DNA of 64,000 nucleotides from assembly GCA_046294345.1 (NCBI GenBank), contig JBKBJT010000002.1, positions 98,024-162,023 on the forward strand, written 5' to 3'. The stretch comes from Ferrovibrio sp046294345. GTDB taxonomy: Bacteria; Pseudomonadota; Alphaproteobacteria; Ferrovibrionales; Ferrovibrionaceae. Shown here in pieces: positions 9,306 through 17,503 of the stretch. The position numbers were made by a program, and so were the translations under genes. The notes beneath the pieces were generated by a model. The model was not told the origin of the DNA. It ran no database searches and saw only the letters and a list, made by a program, of their open reading frames with translations. Each line of letters begins with the position of its first letter. The stretch's first letter is position 1.

Positions 9306-9923
9306 ATGCCGGTGATCCGCGTGACCCTGATCGAAGGCTATGACGAGGCGGTGCGCGACCGCCTGCTGGAAGGCTACAGTGCGGTGACGCGCACGGTGCT
9401 GGACGCGGTGCCCGATGGCATCACGGCCGTGATCGACGAGGTGAAGGCCGGCAACTACCGGCGCGGCAACCAGCGCAAGTCGCCGAAGGCCCCGCCGCCG
9501 ACTCCCGAACAGACCGTGCGCGACTTCCTCGCAGCCATGGAGCGCCGCGACCTTGCCGCAGCCAACGCCTTTCTGGCACCGGATTTTGCCATGGTGTTCC
9601 CGGGTGGCGCGCGGTTCACCAAACTGGATGAACTGATCGCGTGGGCGAAACCGCGCTACCAGCGGGTCGGCAAGGTCTATGAACGCTTCGATACCGTGCC
9701 GGGCATGGATCATGCCGTGGTCTATTGTTACGGCACGCTGGAGGGCATCTGGCCCGACGGGACGGCTTTCGCCGGTATACGCTTCATCGACCGGTTTACG
9801 GTTCGGGGCGGGCACCTGCTGGATCAGGCGGTCTGGAACGATCTTGCCACAGCTATGCAGGAACGCATGTCGGGTGGTAGTAAATTAGCAGGCTCGGACT
9901 GGGCTGGTTCATCCACTCAGTGA
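9306..9923 (+). CDS. Fusion of a 4-oxalocrotonate-tautomerase-like domain to an NTF2/SnoaL-like domain
   Basis: This 205-residue protein begins MPVIRVTLIEGY, so processing would expose the N-terminal proline that acts as catalytic base in the tautomerase superfamily. Residues 1 to about 58 have the small tautomerase pattern with EVKAGNYRRG at the end. A proline-rich linker near 60-66 leads into an NTF2/SnoaL-like cone fold, recognisable from VRDFLAAMERRDLAAANAFLAPDFAMVFPGG. I read this as one continuous frame. It follows the flavoprotein after 2 bases and is the last gene of the operon. The likely role is keto-enol isomerisation of an unsaturated intermediate; the role of the second domain is unknown. 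Confidence 0.78.
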   Translation: MPVIRVTLIEGYDEAVRDRLLEGYSAVTRTVLDAVPDGITAVIDEVKAGNYRRGNQRKSPKAPPPTPEQTVRDFLAAMERRDLAAANAFLAPDFAMVFPGGARFTKLDELIAWAKPRYQRVGKVYERFDTVPGMDHAVVYCYGTLEGIWPDGTAFAGIRFIDRFTVRGGHLLDQAVWNDLATAMQERMSGGSKLAGSDWAGSSTQ

Positions 9924-10023
9924 CAAGCTAGCGAACAAGTTGAAACAAGTGTGGCCAATTTGTCCGACCGCAGCCTTTCCTTCTAAGCCGGAATTCCAGA
10001 CCGGATCGTTCCATTTTTCTCGA

Positions 10024-10054
10024 AGGCCTGGCCGGAAGTGGCTAGGCCTATTTT
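10024..10054 (+). terminator. Probable rho-independent terminator after the catabolic operon
   Basis: The arms AGGCCTGGCC (10024-10033) and GGCTAGGCCT (10040-10049) form a 10-bp stem with one G-U pair and a 6-base loop, followed by ATTTT. It lies 100 bases after the last operon gene and before the convergent dihydropyrimidinase gene. The rest of 9924-10111 shows no convincing gene. Confidence 0.6.
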
Positions 10055-10111
10055 GTGTTCTCCGGGCCGTATTCTGGACGACCCGGAAGATACCCGTAAG
10101 CTGGCTGGGAT

Positions 10112-11563
10112 TTATTCCGCTGCGCTGCGCAGGACGGGTTTGGGTTGTTCCAGTTCGGCCTTACGGTTCAGTGCGGCGTAGTAGGGGGCGAAAGCCGGGC
10201 GGTTGATATAGCGGCCGGCACCCTTCACGCTGCGCACATCGCCATCCTTGTAGACGATTCGGCCCTGCGAGATCGTCACCGTGTTGACGCCCTCCACCTC
10301 CATGCCCTCGAAGATGTTGAAATCCACCTTCTGGTGATGGGTCTTGGCCGAAATGCGCCGGGTCTTCTTGGGGTCCCACACCACCAGGTCGGCATCGGCC
10401 CCGGCCTGAATCACGCCCTTGCGCGGATAGAGGTTGAATATCTTGGCCGCATTGGCCGAAGTGACGGCAACGAATTCATTCGGCGTCAGGCGGCCCTTGT
10501 TGACGCCATGATGCCACAACACATGCATGCGATCTTCCACGCCGCCGGTGCCGTTCGGAATCTTGGTGAAGTCGTTGCGACCGGCCGCCTTCTGGTCGGC
10601 GCAGAAGCAGCAATGATCGGTCGCCGTGGTCTGCAGGTGGCCGGCCTGCAGCGCACGCCACAATGCCGCCTGATGCTCCTTCGGCCGGAAGGGCGGGCTC
10701 ATCACATAGGCGGCGGCCGTGGTGAAATCGGGATTGCGATAGACGCTGTCGTCGATCAGCAGATGGCCGGCCAGGGCCTCTCCGAACACCCGCTGGCCTT
10801 CGTTTCGGGCGCGAATGATCGCTTCCACCGATTCCTTGCAGGAATTGTGCACGATGTAGAGCGGCACGTTCAGAACCTGGGCGATACGGATGGCGCGGTT
10901 GGCGGCTTCTCCCTCCACCTCGGGTGGACGCGACAGCGGATGACCCTCGGGTCCGGTGATGCCCATCTTCAGAATCTCTTTCTGCAGATGGAACACCAGT
11001 TCGCCATTTTCGGCATGTACGGTGCACAGCGCGCCGAGTTCACGGGCGCGCAGGAAACTGTTCACTAACACTTCGTCTTCGCACATGATGGCATTCTTGT
11101 AGGCCATGAAATGCTTGAAGCTGTTGACGCCGTGCTCTTGCACCAGCGTGCCCATGTCGCGATGCACGCTTTCATCCCACCATGTGACAGCGACGTGGAA
11201 GCTGTAGTCGGATGCCGATTTTTCCGACCAGCCTCGCCATTTCCGAAAAGCCGCCAGCAGGTTTTCCTGCGGATCGGGAATGACAAAGTCGATGATCATG
11301 GTTGTGCCGCCTACCATCGCCGCGGTGGTACCGGAGAAGAAATCTTCCGACGCGGTCGTGCCCATGAAGGGCAGTTCCATATGAGTATGCGGATCGATGC
11401 CGCCTGGCATCACATAGGCGCCGCCGGCATCCACGATCTCGGCGCCGGCCGGCGTTTCCAGATCGGTGCCGACGGCCTTGATCGTGCCGCCATCGACCAG
11501 CACATCCGCCCGCTGGCTGCAATCCGCATTCACCACCGTTCCGCCGCGCACCAGAATCGCCAT
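10112..11563 (-). CDS. Dihydropyrimidinase (D-hydantoinase family), second enzyme of reductive pyrimidine degradation
   Basis: This 483-residue cytoplasmic amidohydrolase opens 5,6-dihydrouracil or dihydrothymine to the N-carbamoyl-beta-amino acid. All metal ligands of the family are at their usual numbers: H59 and H61 in DPHTH, K150 (the carboxylated lysine) in NSFKHFMAYK, H183, H239 in YIVHNS, and D316 in TATDHC. It is divergent from the regulator/dehydrogenase arm and carries its own RutR-type operator 45 bases upstream. The downstream enzyme, beta-ureidopropionase, is encoded at 15400-16635. Dihydropyrimidinase is favoured over a hydantoinase of unknown substrate because the dehydrogenase genes preT and preA sit beside it. 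Confidence 0.93.
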   Translation of the reverse strand: MAILVRGGTVVNADCSQRADVLVDGGTIKAVGTDLETPAGAEIVDAGGAYVMPGGIDPHTHMELPFMGTTASEDFFSGTTAAMVGGTTMIIDFVIPDPQENLLAAFRKWRGWSEKSASDYSFHVAVTWWDESVHRDMGTLVQEHGVNSFKHFMAYKNAIMCEDEVLVNSFLRARELGALCTVHAENGELVFHLQKEILKMGITGPEGHPLSRPPEVEGEAANRAIRIAQVLNVPLYIVHNSCKESVEAIIRARNEGQRVFGEALAGHLLIDDSVYRNPDFTTAAAYVMSPPFRPKEHQAALWRALQAGHLQTTATDHCCFCADQKAAGRNDFTKIPNGTGGVEDRMHVLWHHGVNKGRLTPNEFVAVTSANAAKIFNLYPRKGVIQAGADADLVVWDPKKTRRISAKTHHQKVDFNIFEGMEVEGVNTVTISQGRIVYKDGDVRSVKGAGRYINRPAFAPYYAALNRKAELEQPKPVLRSAAE

Positions 11564-11608
11564 GTCAGCCCCCTGTTTCCCCTGCTGGTGGCGTTATTCA
11601 CTCACGAC

Positions 11609-11624
11609 CTGACCGAACGGTCAA
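11609..11624. promoter_or_regulatory. RutR-type operator before the dihydropyrimidinase gene
   Basis: The 16 bases CTGACCGAACGGTCAA match the RutR site TTGACCA-N2-TGGTCAA at 13 of the 14 specified positions if the inner A/T pair is ignored (C instead of T at position 1, and G/C instead of A/T at the inner pair). On the minus strand it supplies TTGACC, a good -35 hexamer, so a bound repressor would block the promoter of the gene starting at 11563. The following bases, GAAAATC, are the same as after the second operator at 12531. Confidence 0.8.
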
Positions 11625-11700
11625 GAAAATCGTGACGAATGTTTCCGGGGTATGCCGGTGCGGGTAAAGCACAGGCAGGCTGCATGGTTTTGCGGCATCG

Positions 11701-12402
11701 TCAGCGGCGGTGTTTCGCCCTGGCGCCCAGCCCGTTAAGAATCAGGCTGCGGATCGTTTCGCTGCCCGCCGCGAAAACCCTGTCATCCAGATTTTTTTTG
11801 TCTAGCACCGCGGCGATCTGGGCGGCGAAGTCGGCATAAGTCTGCGTCATCGCCCAGATCATGAACAGCAGATGGGCGGGATCTACCGGCTTGATCTTGC
11901 CTTCGGCAATCCAGCCTTCGATCACCGCGCTTTTCTCTTTTACGAGGCGCCGCAAGCGGTTGCGTAGGAAGGGCTGAACATGGCGGCCGCCGCCGATAAC
12001 CTCGATAGCCCAGAGCCGGGAAGGCTCGGGCGAATGCTGCGAGGCAGCCATCTTGCGGGTAATGTAATTCCCCAGCGCCGTAGCAGGGTCGGCATCCGGT
12101 TGAATTTCCTGCAGTGCGTCAAGCCAGACCTCAAGAATGGCGTCCAGTACACTGGCGTAAAGATCCTGCTTGGTCCGGAAGTAATAGTGCAGGTTGGCCT
12201 TCGGCACGCCGGCCTTTTTGGCAATTTCAGAAGTGCTGGCACCAGCGAAGCCTTTCTTCGCAAACACGGATTCGGCGGCTTTCAGGATTTTGTCCACATT
12301 ACGCCGACGGATTGCGCCGGTCTGGCCATTGCCATGGGTGCTGCCGTTCGCTTCGTCAGCCGGATTGTCTTTCCTGATGTTTCGGATTCTCTTGCCCGCC
12401 AT
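11701..12402 (-). CDS. rutR: RutR-like TetR-family transcriptional regulator
   Basis: This 233-residue TetR protein has an N-terminal helix-turn-helix (TSEIAKKAGVPKANLHYYF) and a C-terminal half very like that of E. coli RutR, for example SAVIEGWIAEGKIKPVDPAHLLFMIWAMTQTYADFA read in short blocks. RutR is known to release DNA on binding uracil. I use ATG 12402, which has an AAGGA ribosome site 5 bases upstream; a longer open frame to 12546 would run through the operator at 12531-12546 and is unlikely. The protein lies between the two arms of the pyrimidine gene set, and RutR-type sites precede both, so local repression relieved by uracil or a related base is the probable control. Confidence 0.9.
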   Translation of the reverse strand: MAGKRIRNIRKDNPADEANGSTHGNGQTGAIRRRNVDKILKAAESVFAKKGFAGASTSEIAKKAGVPKANLHYYFRTKQDLYASVLDAILEVWLDALQEIQPDADPATALGNYITRKMAASQHSPEPSRLWAIEVIGGGRHVQPFLRNRLRRLVKEKSAVIEGWIAEGKIKPVDPAHLLFMIWAMTQTYADFAAQIAAVLDKKNLDDRVFAAGSETIRSLILNGLGARAKHRR

Positions 12403-12530
12403 TGATCCTTCCCATGTCGTTCTGCCCAACAGGCGGGCAAGTGCATACAACCGATGCAGATTCCTTATGCGGATTACATTGCTGCTGTCAAAGCGGGAAT
12501 GCGGCCAGCTCCGCATCATCAACTCCAGAC

Positions 12531-12546
12531 TTGACCATTTGGTCAA
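12531..12546. promoter_or_regulatory. Perfect RutR operator between the regulator and preT
   Basis: TTGACCATTTGGTCAA is an exact match to the RutR consensus TTGACCA-N2-TGGTCAA. It lies 139 bases before preT and 128 bases before the regulator start. TTGACC on the plus strand can serve as -35, with a weak TAGCCT 18 bases later, so binding would cover the promoter. The remainder of 12403-12684 shows no other gene. Confidence 0.88.
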
Positions 12547-12684
12547 GAAAATCCTAGCCTCGTTACAAAGGCAAGACAGGCCGAGCGGCGATCAGGGCGC
12601 CGCGGCATCTTTCTTGCGAGGCATTCCGCCGATGAGGGATCGGAGGGATGCCATGATCTACGCAGACCTATGGGGGAGCAGGTC

Positions 12685-14082
12685 ATGGCGGGTGATACCA
12701 GTATGAAATCGACCAGTGTGAATGTTGCTGGTCCTGATATTCGTTCCGGCCGCCTGTCGGCCGCGGAGTACGAATCCGGGTTCTCGGCCGCGGTGCCGGC
12801 GCTGGACCAGCAGGCGGCGCTGGTTGAATCCAATCGCTGTTATTATTGCTATGATGCGCCCTGCATTGAAGCCTGCCCAACCGGCATCGACATTCCTGGC
12901 TTTATCCGCAAGATCGCTACCGGCAATACCGCTGGCGCGGCCTTGCGCATTTACGAGCAGAATATCTTCGGTGGTTCCTGCGCCAGGGTCTGTCCGACCG
13001 AAATTTTATGTGAACGTTCCTGCGTGCGCATGGCAGAGGAAGGCAAGCCGATCCCGATTGGCCTGCTGCAGCGTTATGCCACCGATCACGGCACGCCGGC
13101 CAATCAGCATCCTTTTGCGCGTGCCGCTGCGACAGGCAAGCGAATCGCGGTGGTGGGCGGCGGCCCAGCCGGCCTAGCCTGCGCCCATCGCCTTGCCATG
13201 CAGGGGCATGACGTAACCATATTCGAGGCCAGGGAGAAACTCGGCGGCCTGAACAGCTACGGCGTGGCGGAATATAAGGTGCCGCATGGTTATGCTAGCC
13301 ATGAAGTGGAATTCATCCTCGGCATCGGGGGCGTTTCCGTGCAGACCGGCAAGAGGCTTGGCCGCGATATTGGTCTGACCGCGCTGCGCCGCGATTTCGA
13401 CGCGGTGTTCCTCGGTCTTGGTCTGTCAGGCGTGAAGGCACTGGATTGCGAAGGGGAGCAGTTGGGCGGTGTAATGAATGCCGTCGATTACATCGCTGAA
13501 CTTCGTCAGGCGAAGGATTTCGCCAAGCTGCCCGTCGGTCGCCGGGTGGTGGTGATCGGCGGCGGCAACACCGCCATCGACATGGCCGTGCAAATCAAAC
13601 GCCTGGGTGCGGAGGAGGTCACGCTGGTCTACCGCCGTGGGGCTGAATCCATGAGCGCGACCGATCACGAACAGGCATTTGCCAAGGAAAATGGCGTCGT
13701 GATCCGGCATTGGGCCCAGCCATTACGGCTGGAAGGCGAGGGCGGTCATGTATCTCGCGCGGTGTTTGAGCGCACTGCGCCGGATCAGACCGGCAAGTTG
13801 CTCGCCACCGGGGAACAATTCGCGCTGGAAGCGGATATGGTGTTCAAGGCCATCGGCCAGGTCTTTGTCGCCGATCCGCTGCGCGAGGAAGGCCGCGACC
13901 TGCTGATCCTGAAGCAGGGACGCATCGTTGTCGATGCCGAGGGGCGGACGTCGCTGGACAAGGTCTGGGCCGGCGGCGACTGCGTGGCCGGGGGCCAGGA
14001 TCTCACCGTCGCCGCCGTGCAGGCGGGCAAGGTGGCGGCGGATGCAATCCATCGCGCGCTGATCCAGCGTGCGGCAGCTTGA
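12685..14082 (+). CDS. preT: NAD-dependent dihydropyrimidine dehydrogenase, PreT subunit
   Basis: This 465-residue protein is the FAD/NAD(P)H and iron-sulfur subunit of bacterial dihydropyrimidine dehydrogenase. Near the N-terminus lie clustered cysteines (CYYCYDAPCIEACPTGIDIP, then SCARVCPTEILCERSC), as in glutamate synthase small subunits. FAD and NAD(P) Rossmann motifs are IAVVGGGPAGLACAHRLA and RVVVIGGGNTAIDMA, and the C-terminal VWAGGDCVAGGQDLTVAAVQAG is the FAD-closing motif. Two starts are possible; ATG 12685 has GGGGGAG 6 bases upstream and is preferred to 12670. With PreA it reduces uracil and thymine. It is followed after 12 bases by preA. Confidence 0.94.
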   Translation: MAGDTSMKSTSVNVAGPDIRSGRLSAAEYESGFSAAVPALDQQAALVESNRCYYCYDAPCIEACPTGIDIPGFIRKIATGNTAGAALRIYEQNIFGGSCARVCPTEILCERSCVRMAEEGKPIPIGLLQRYATDHGTPANQHPFARAAATGKRIAVVGGGPAGLACAHRLAMQGHDVTIFEAREKLGGLNSYGVAEYKVPHGYASHEVEFILGIGGVSVQTGKRLGRDIGLTALRRDFDAVFLGLGLSGVKALDCEGEQLGGVMNAVDYIAELRQAKDFAKLPVGRRVVVIGGGNTAIDMAVQIKRLGAEEVTLVYRRGAESMSATDHEQAFAKENGVVIRHWAQPLRLEGEGGHVSRAVFERTAPDQTGKLLATGEQFALEADMVFKAIGQVFVADPLREEGRDLLILKQGRIVVDAEGRTSLDKVWAGGDCVAGGQDLTVAAVQAGKVAADAIHRALIQRAAA

Positions 14083-14094
14083 GGGAGACGCGCC

Positions 14095-15372
14095 ATGGCC
14101 AGCCTGATCACCCATTTCGCCGGCATCAAGTCGCCCAATCCATTCTGGCTTGCTTCAGCGCCGCCCACGGACAAGGCCTATAACGTCGTACGCGCCTTCC
14201 AGGCCGGATGGGGTGGCGTGGTGTGGAAGACGCTGGGCGAGGACGGCCCGCCCATCGTCAACGTTTCATCGCGATATGGTGCCTATTCCTACAAGGGCAA
14301 CAGGGTTGCCGGGCTCAATAACATCGAGCTGATCACCGACCGGCCGCTGGAGATCAACCTACAGGAAATCAAGCAGGTGAAGCGCGACTGGCCCGACCGT
14401 GCCCTGGTCGTGTCACTGATGGTACCCTGCGAAGAAGAAGCCTGGAAAGCCATTCTCCGGCGCGTCGAGGAAACCGGAGCCGATGGGGTGGAACTGAATT
14501 TTGGCTGCCCGCATGGCATGCCGGAACGCGGCATGGGCGCCGCGGTGGGACAGGTTCCCGATTACGTGGAGATGGTAACACGCTGGTGCAAGCAGCACAG
14601 TCGCATGCCGGTGATCGTCAAACTCACACCCAACATCACCAATATCCTGGGTCCGGCGCGGGCGGCGGTGCGTGGCGGCGCCGATGCCGTCAGCCTGATC
14701 AACACCATCAACTCCATCGTCAGTGTCGATCTCGATCAGATGGCGCCGACGCCGACGGTGGACGGCAAAGGCACCTCGGGCGGCTATTGCGGTCCGGCCG
14801 TGAAGCCCATTGCTCTCAACATGGTGGCGCAGATCGCGCGCGACCCGGAATGCAAGAACATCCCGATTTCCGGAATTGGCGGGATCGAGACATGGCGTGA
14901 TGCTGCCGAGTTCATGGCGCTGGGTGCTGGCAGCGTGCAGGTCTGCACGGCTGCCATGCATTATGGCTTCCGCATTGTCGACGACATAGCCGACGGACTG
15001 ACGCGCTGGATGGATGGCAAGGGATATGACGAGGTCGATGACTTCCGCGGCCTCGCCACCGCTAATGTCACCGACTGGAAGAGTCTTAACCTCTCCTACC
15101 AGATCGTTGCCCAGATCGATCAGGATAAATGCATCAAATGTGGCCTGTGCCATATCGCCTGCGAAGATACCTCGCATCAGGCAATTGCGGCTGAACGGGT
15201 GGATGGCGGTCGGCGCTATGCGGTGATTGATGATGAATGCGTCGGCTGCAATCTTTGCATGCATGTCTGTCCGGTCGAAGGGTGCATTACCATGAAACGG
15301 GTAGATGACGGCAGCGTGTACCAGAACTGGACACAGCATCCCAACAATCCGATGCGCGCAGCGGCCGAATAG
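14095..15372 (+). CDS. preA: NAD-dependent dihydropyrimidine dehydrogenase, PreA subunit
   Basis: This 425-residue protein carries the pyrimidine-reducing FMN barrel of the dihydroorotate dehydrogenase family, followed by two [4Fe-4S] clusters. Barrel motifs include GVELNFGCPHGMPERGMG (the loop around the pyrimidine and FMN) and the FMN phosphate segment ISGIGGIETWRDAAEF. The C-terminal ferredoxin region has two cluster sites, CIKCGLCHIAC and CVGCNLCMHVCP. It is the usual partner of PreT, which transfers electrons from NADH. Start ATG 14095 follows a GGGAG ribosome site. Position directly before beta-ureidopropionase supports the pyrimidine pathway. Confidence 0.95.
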   Translation: MASLITHFAGIKSPNPFWLASAPPTDKAYNVVRAFQAGWGGVVWKTLGEDGPPIVNVSSRYGAYSYKGNRVAGLNNIELITDRPLEINLQEIKQVKRDWPDRALVVSLMVPCEEEAWKAILRRVEETGADGVELNFGCPHGMPERGMGAAVGQVPDYVEMVTRWCKQHSRMPVIVKLTPNITNILGPARAAVRGGADAVSLINTINSIVSVDLDQMAPTPTVDGKGTSGGYCGPAVKPIALNMVAQIARDPECKNIPISGIGGIETWRDAAEFMALGAGSVQVCTAAMHYGFRIVDDIADGLTRWMDGKGYDEVDDFRGLATANVTDWKSLNLSYQIVAQIDQDKCIKCGLCHIACEDTSHQAIAAERVDGGRRYAVIDDECVGCNLCMHVCPVEGCITMKRVDDGSVYQNWTQHPNNPMRAAAE

Positions 15373-15399
15373 GTCGTGCCGAAAACGCAGGAGCAAGCA

Positions 15400-16635
15400 A
15401 TGGCGAACGAGCATAACATCAAGGTCAATCAGGATCGCCTCTGGGAAAGCCTGATGGAGATGGCCAAGATCGGCGCCACACCCAAGGGCGGCTGCGCGCG
15501 CCTGGCGCTGAGCGATCTGGACAAGCAGGGCCGCGACCTGTTCGTGCGCTGGTGTAAGGAAGCCGGCTGCAGCATCAGTGTCGACCGCATGGGCAATATT
15601 TTTGCTCGGCGGCCGGGCAGGAACAACGACCTGCCCCCGGTGGTGACCGGCAGTCATCTCGATACCCAGCCGACTGGCGGCAAGTTCGACGGCGTCTATG
15701 GCGTGCTGGCCGGTCTGGAGGTCATACGCACGCTTAACGATCATAAGTTCGAGACTGAGGCGCCGGTTGAGGTGTCGGTCTGGACCAACGAGGAAGGCTC
15801 GCGCTTCGCCCCGGCAATGATCGCCTCAGGCGTGTTTGCCGGCGTCTTTACTGAAGAATACGGCCACAGCCGCGCCGATCTGGACGGCAAGACTATCGGC
15901 GAGGAACTCAAGCGTATCGGCTATTTCGGCGACCTGCCGGTCGGTGGGCGCAAGTTCAAGGCCTTCTTTGAGGCGCATATCGAACAGGGTCCGATCCTGG
16001 AAGCCGAGAAAAAGACCATCGGCGTGGTGCAAGGTATCCAGGGCATGCGCTGGTTCGAGGTGGTGATCACTGGTGCGGAAAGCCATGCCGGTACCACGCC
16101 GATGCCGCGCCGCAAGGATGCCATGCTTGGCTGTGCCCGCATCGTCGACCGGGTGCATCAGATCGCGCTTGATCACAAGCCGGGCGTTTCCACGGTTGGT
16201 TTGGTCAAAGTCAGCCCGAATTCGCGCAACACCATTCCTGGTTCGGTGTTTTTCACGGTTGACCTGCGGCACCCCCAGGAAGACGATCTCGCCAGGATGA
16301 CCAAGTCCCTGCACGATGCCTGCGCTGAAGTCTGTGCAGCGCTGGGGCTGACCTATGAATGCAAGGAAATCTGGAATTCGCCTGCGATCCATTACGACAA
16401 GGATTGCGTTGCCGCCGTGCGAAAGGCAGCCGAGGAATCGGGGTATGCGCATCGCGATATTGTTTCGGGTGCCGGCCACGATGCCGGCTATATCAGTCGC
16501 GTGGCGCCCACTGGCATGGTTTTTGTGCCCTGCGCCGACGGTATCAGCCATAATGAAGTGGAATCCGCCTTACCGGAAGACCTTGCTGCCGGCTGCAATG
16601 TCCTGCTGCGTGCCATGCTGAAGCACGCAGCCTGA
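15400..16635 (+). CDS. Beta-ureidopropionase / N-carbamoyl amino acid amidohydrolase (M20 family)
   Basis: This 411-residue zinc hydrolase removes the carbamoyl group from N-carbamoyl-beta-alanine, giving beta-alanine, CO2 and ammonia. Metal-site motifs of the peptidase M20/HyuC class are visible: GSHLDTQPTGGKFDGVYGVLAG (split over about 80-101), TNEEGSRFAPAM, HIEQGPILE, and SGAGHDAGYI with HNEVES near the end. The dimerisation domain carries GAESHAGTTPMP. I choose ATG 15400, which has AGGAG 7 bases upstream, over the earlier GTG at 15376. Together with preTA and the dihydropyrimidinase it completes the three-step reductive pathway within 7 kb. Confidence 0.93.
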   Translation: MANEHNIKVNQDRLWESLMEMAKIGATPKGGCARLALSDLDKQGRDLFVRWCKEAGCSISVDRMGNIFARRPGRNNDLPPVVTGSHLDTQPTGGKFDGVYGVLAGLEVIRTLNDHKFETEAPVEVSVWTNEEGSRFAPAMIASGVFAGVFTEEYGHSRADLDGKTIGEELKRIGYFGDLPVGGRKFKAFFEAHIEQGPILEAEKKTIGVVQGIQGMRWFEVVITGAESHAGTTPMPRRKDAMLGCARIVDRVHQIALDHKPGVSTVGLVKVSPNSRNTIPGSVFFTVDLRHPQEDDLARMTKSLHDACAEVCAALGLTYECKEIWNSPAIHYDKDCVAAVRKAAEESGYAHRDIVSGAGHDAGYISRVAPTGMVFVPCADGISHNEVESALPEDLAAGCNVLLRAMLKHAA

Positions 16636-16654
16636 AAGGTGGGTATGTGTAACG

Positions 16655-17503
16655 ATGGCTGCGGCTTTGGAAGAGCGTGACGTGACGACATCGGTCGAGA
16701 CGACGAGAGGCAATGCCATGCCGGCGGTGGATATCGCCGGCGTCAATCTGGTGTTCCAGACGGCCGATACGCCGGTCTATGCCCTGGCGGATGTCAACCT
16801 GACCATTCCACGCGGTGAGTTCGTTTCCTTCATCGGCCCATCGGGCTGCGGCAAAACCACCCTGCTGCGCGTGATCGCCGATCTGCAGCAGGTCACTGGC
16901 GGCCAGGTGCGGGTCAATGGCGTCAGCCCGCAGATCGCGCGCCTGGATCGCGCCTATGGCTATGTATTCCAGGCGCCGGCCTTGTATCCGTGGCGCAGCG
17001 TCCTACGCAACATCACGCTGCCACTGGAAATCATCGGTTTGCCCAAGACCGAACGCCTGGCCCGAGCGAAGCGCGTGCTCGATCTGGTCAACCTCACCGG
17101 TTTCGAGAAGAAGTTTCCCTGGCAGCTTTCCGGCGGCATGCAGCAGCGCGTCTCGATTGCCCGCGCCTTGTCGGTCGATCCCGAATTACTGTTGATGGAT
17201 GAGCCCTTCGGCGCGCTGGATGAGATCATTCGCGACCACCTGAACGAGCAACTGCTCGATCTGTGGCGTCGTACCGGCAAGACCTTGCTGTTCGTCACCC
17301 ATTCCATCCCTGAGGCGGTGTTTCTCTCCACCAAGATCGTGGTGATGAGCCCGCGGCCCGGCCGGATCATCGACGTGATCGACAGCAATCTGCCGCGGGA
17401 CCGCAAGCTGGATATCCGCGAAACGCCCGAATTCGCCGCCATCGCCCACCGTGTCCGCGAAGGCCTGCGTGCCGGGCACAGTTACGACGACCAGCATGTC
17501 TGA
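16655..17503 (+). CDS. NitT/TauT-type ABC transporter ATP-binding protein, probable pyrimidine importer
   Basis: This 282-residue ATPase has Walker A GPSGCGKTTLL, the Q-loop VFQAPALYPW, the signature LSGGMQQRVSIARAL and Walker B LLLMDEPFGALDE, all typical of the SsuB/TauB group. The N-terminal 20 residues before the ABC fold are not conserved; an internal ATG at 16718 is an alternative start. It follows beta-ureidopropionase by 19 bases and overlaps the first permease by 8 bases (ATGTCTGA). Operon position suggests uptake of uracil, thymine or a pyrimidine derivative, as reported for similar clusters; sulfonate or nitrate transport is less likely here. Confidence 0.9.
   Translation: MAAALEERDVTTSVETTRGNAMPAVDIAGVNLVFQTADTPVYALADVNLTIPRGEFVSFIGPSGCGKTTLLRVIADLQQVTGGQVRVNGVSPQIARLDRAYGYVFQAPALYPWRSVLRNITLPLEIIGLPKTERLARAKRVLDLVNLTGFEKKFPWQLSGGMQQRVSIARALSVDPELLLMDEPFGALDEIIRDHLNEQLLDLWRRTGKTLLFVTHSIPEAVFLSTKIVVMSPRPGRIIDVIDSNLPRDRKLDIRETPEFAAIAHRVREGLRAGHSYDDQHV

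Noticed and set aside
9940..10206. A short plus-strand open frame after the first operon
   Set aside because: It runs through the terminator and into the convergent dihydropyrimidinase gene and shows no known pattern.
12403..12546. N-terminal extension of the RutR-like regulator to 12546
   Set aside because: It would run through the operator and promoter; ATG 12402 has a good ribosome site and the normal family start.
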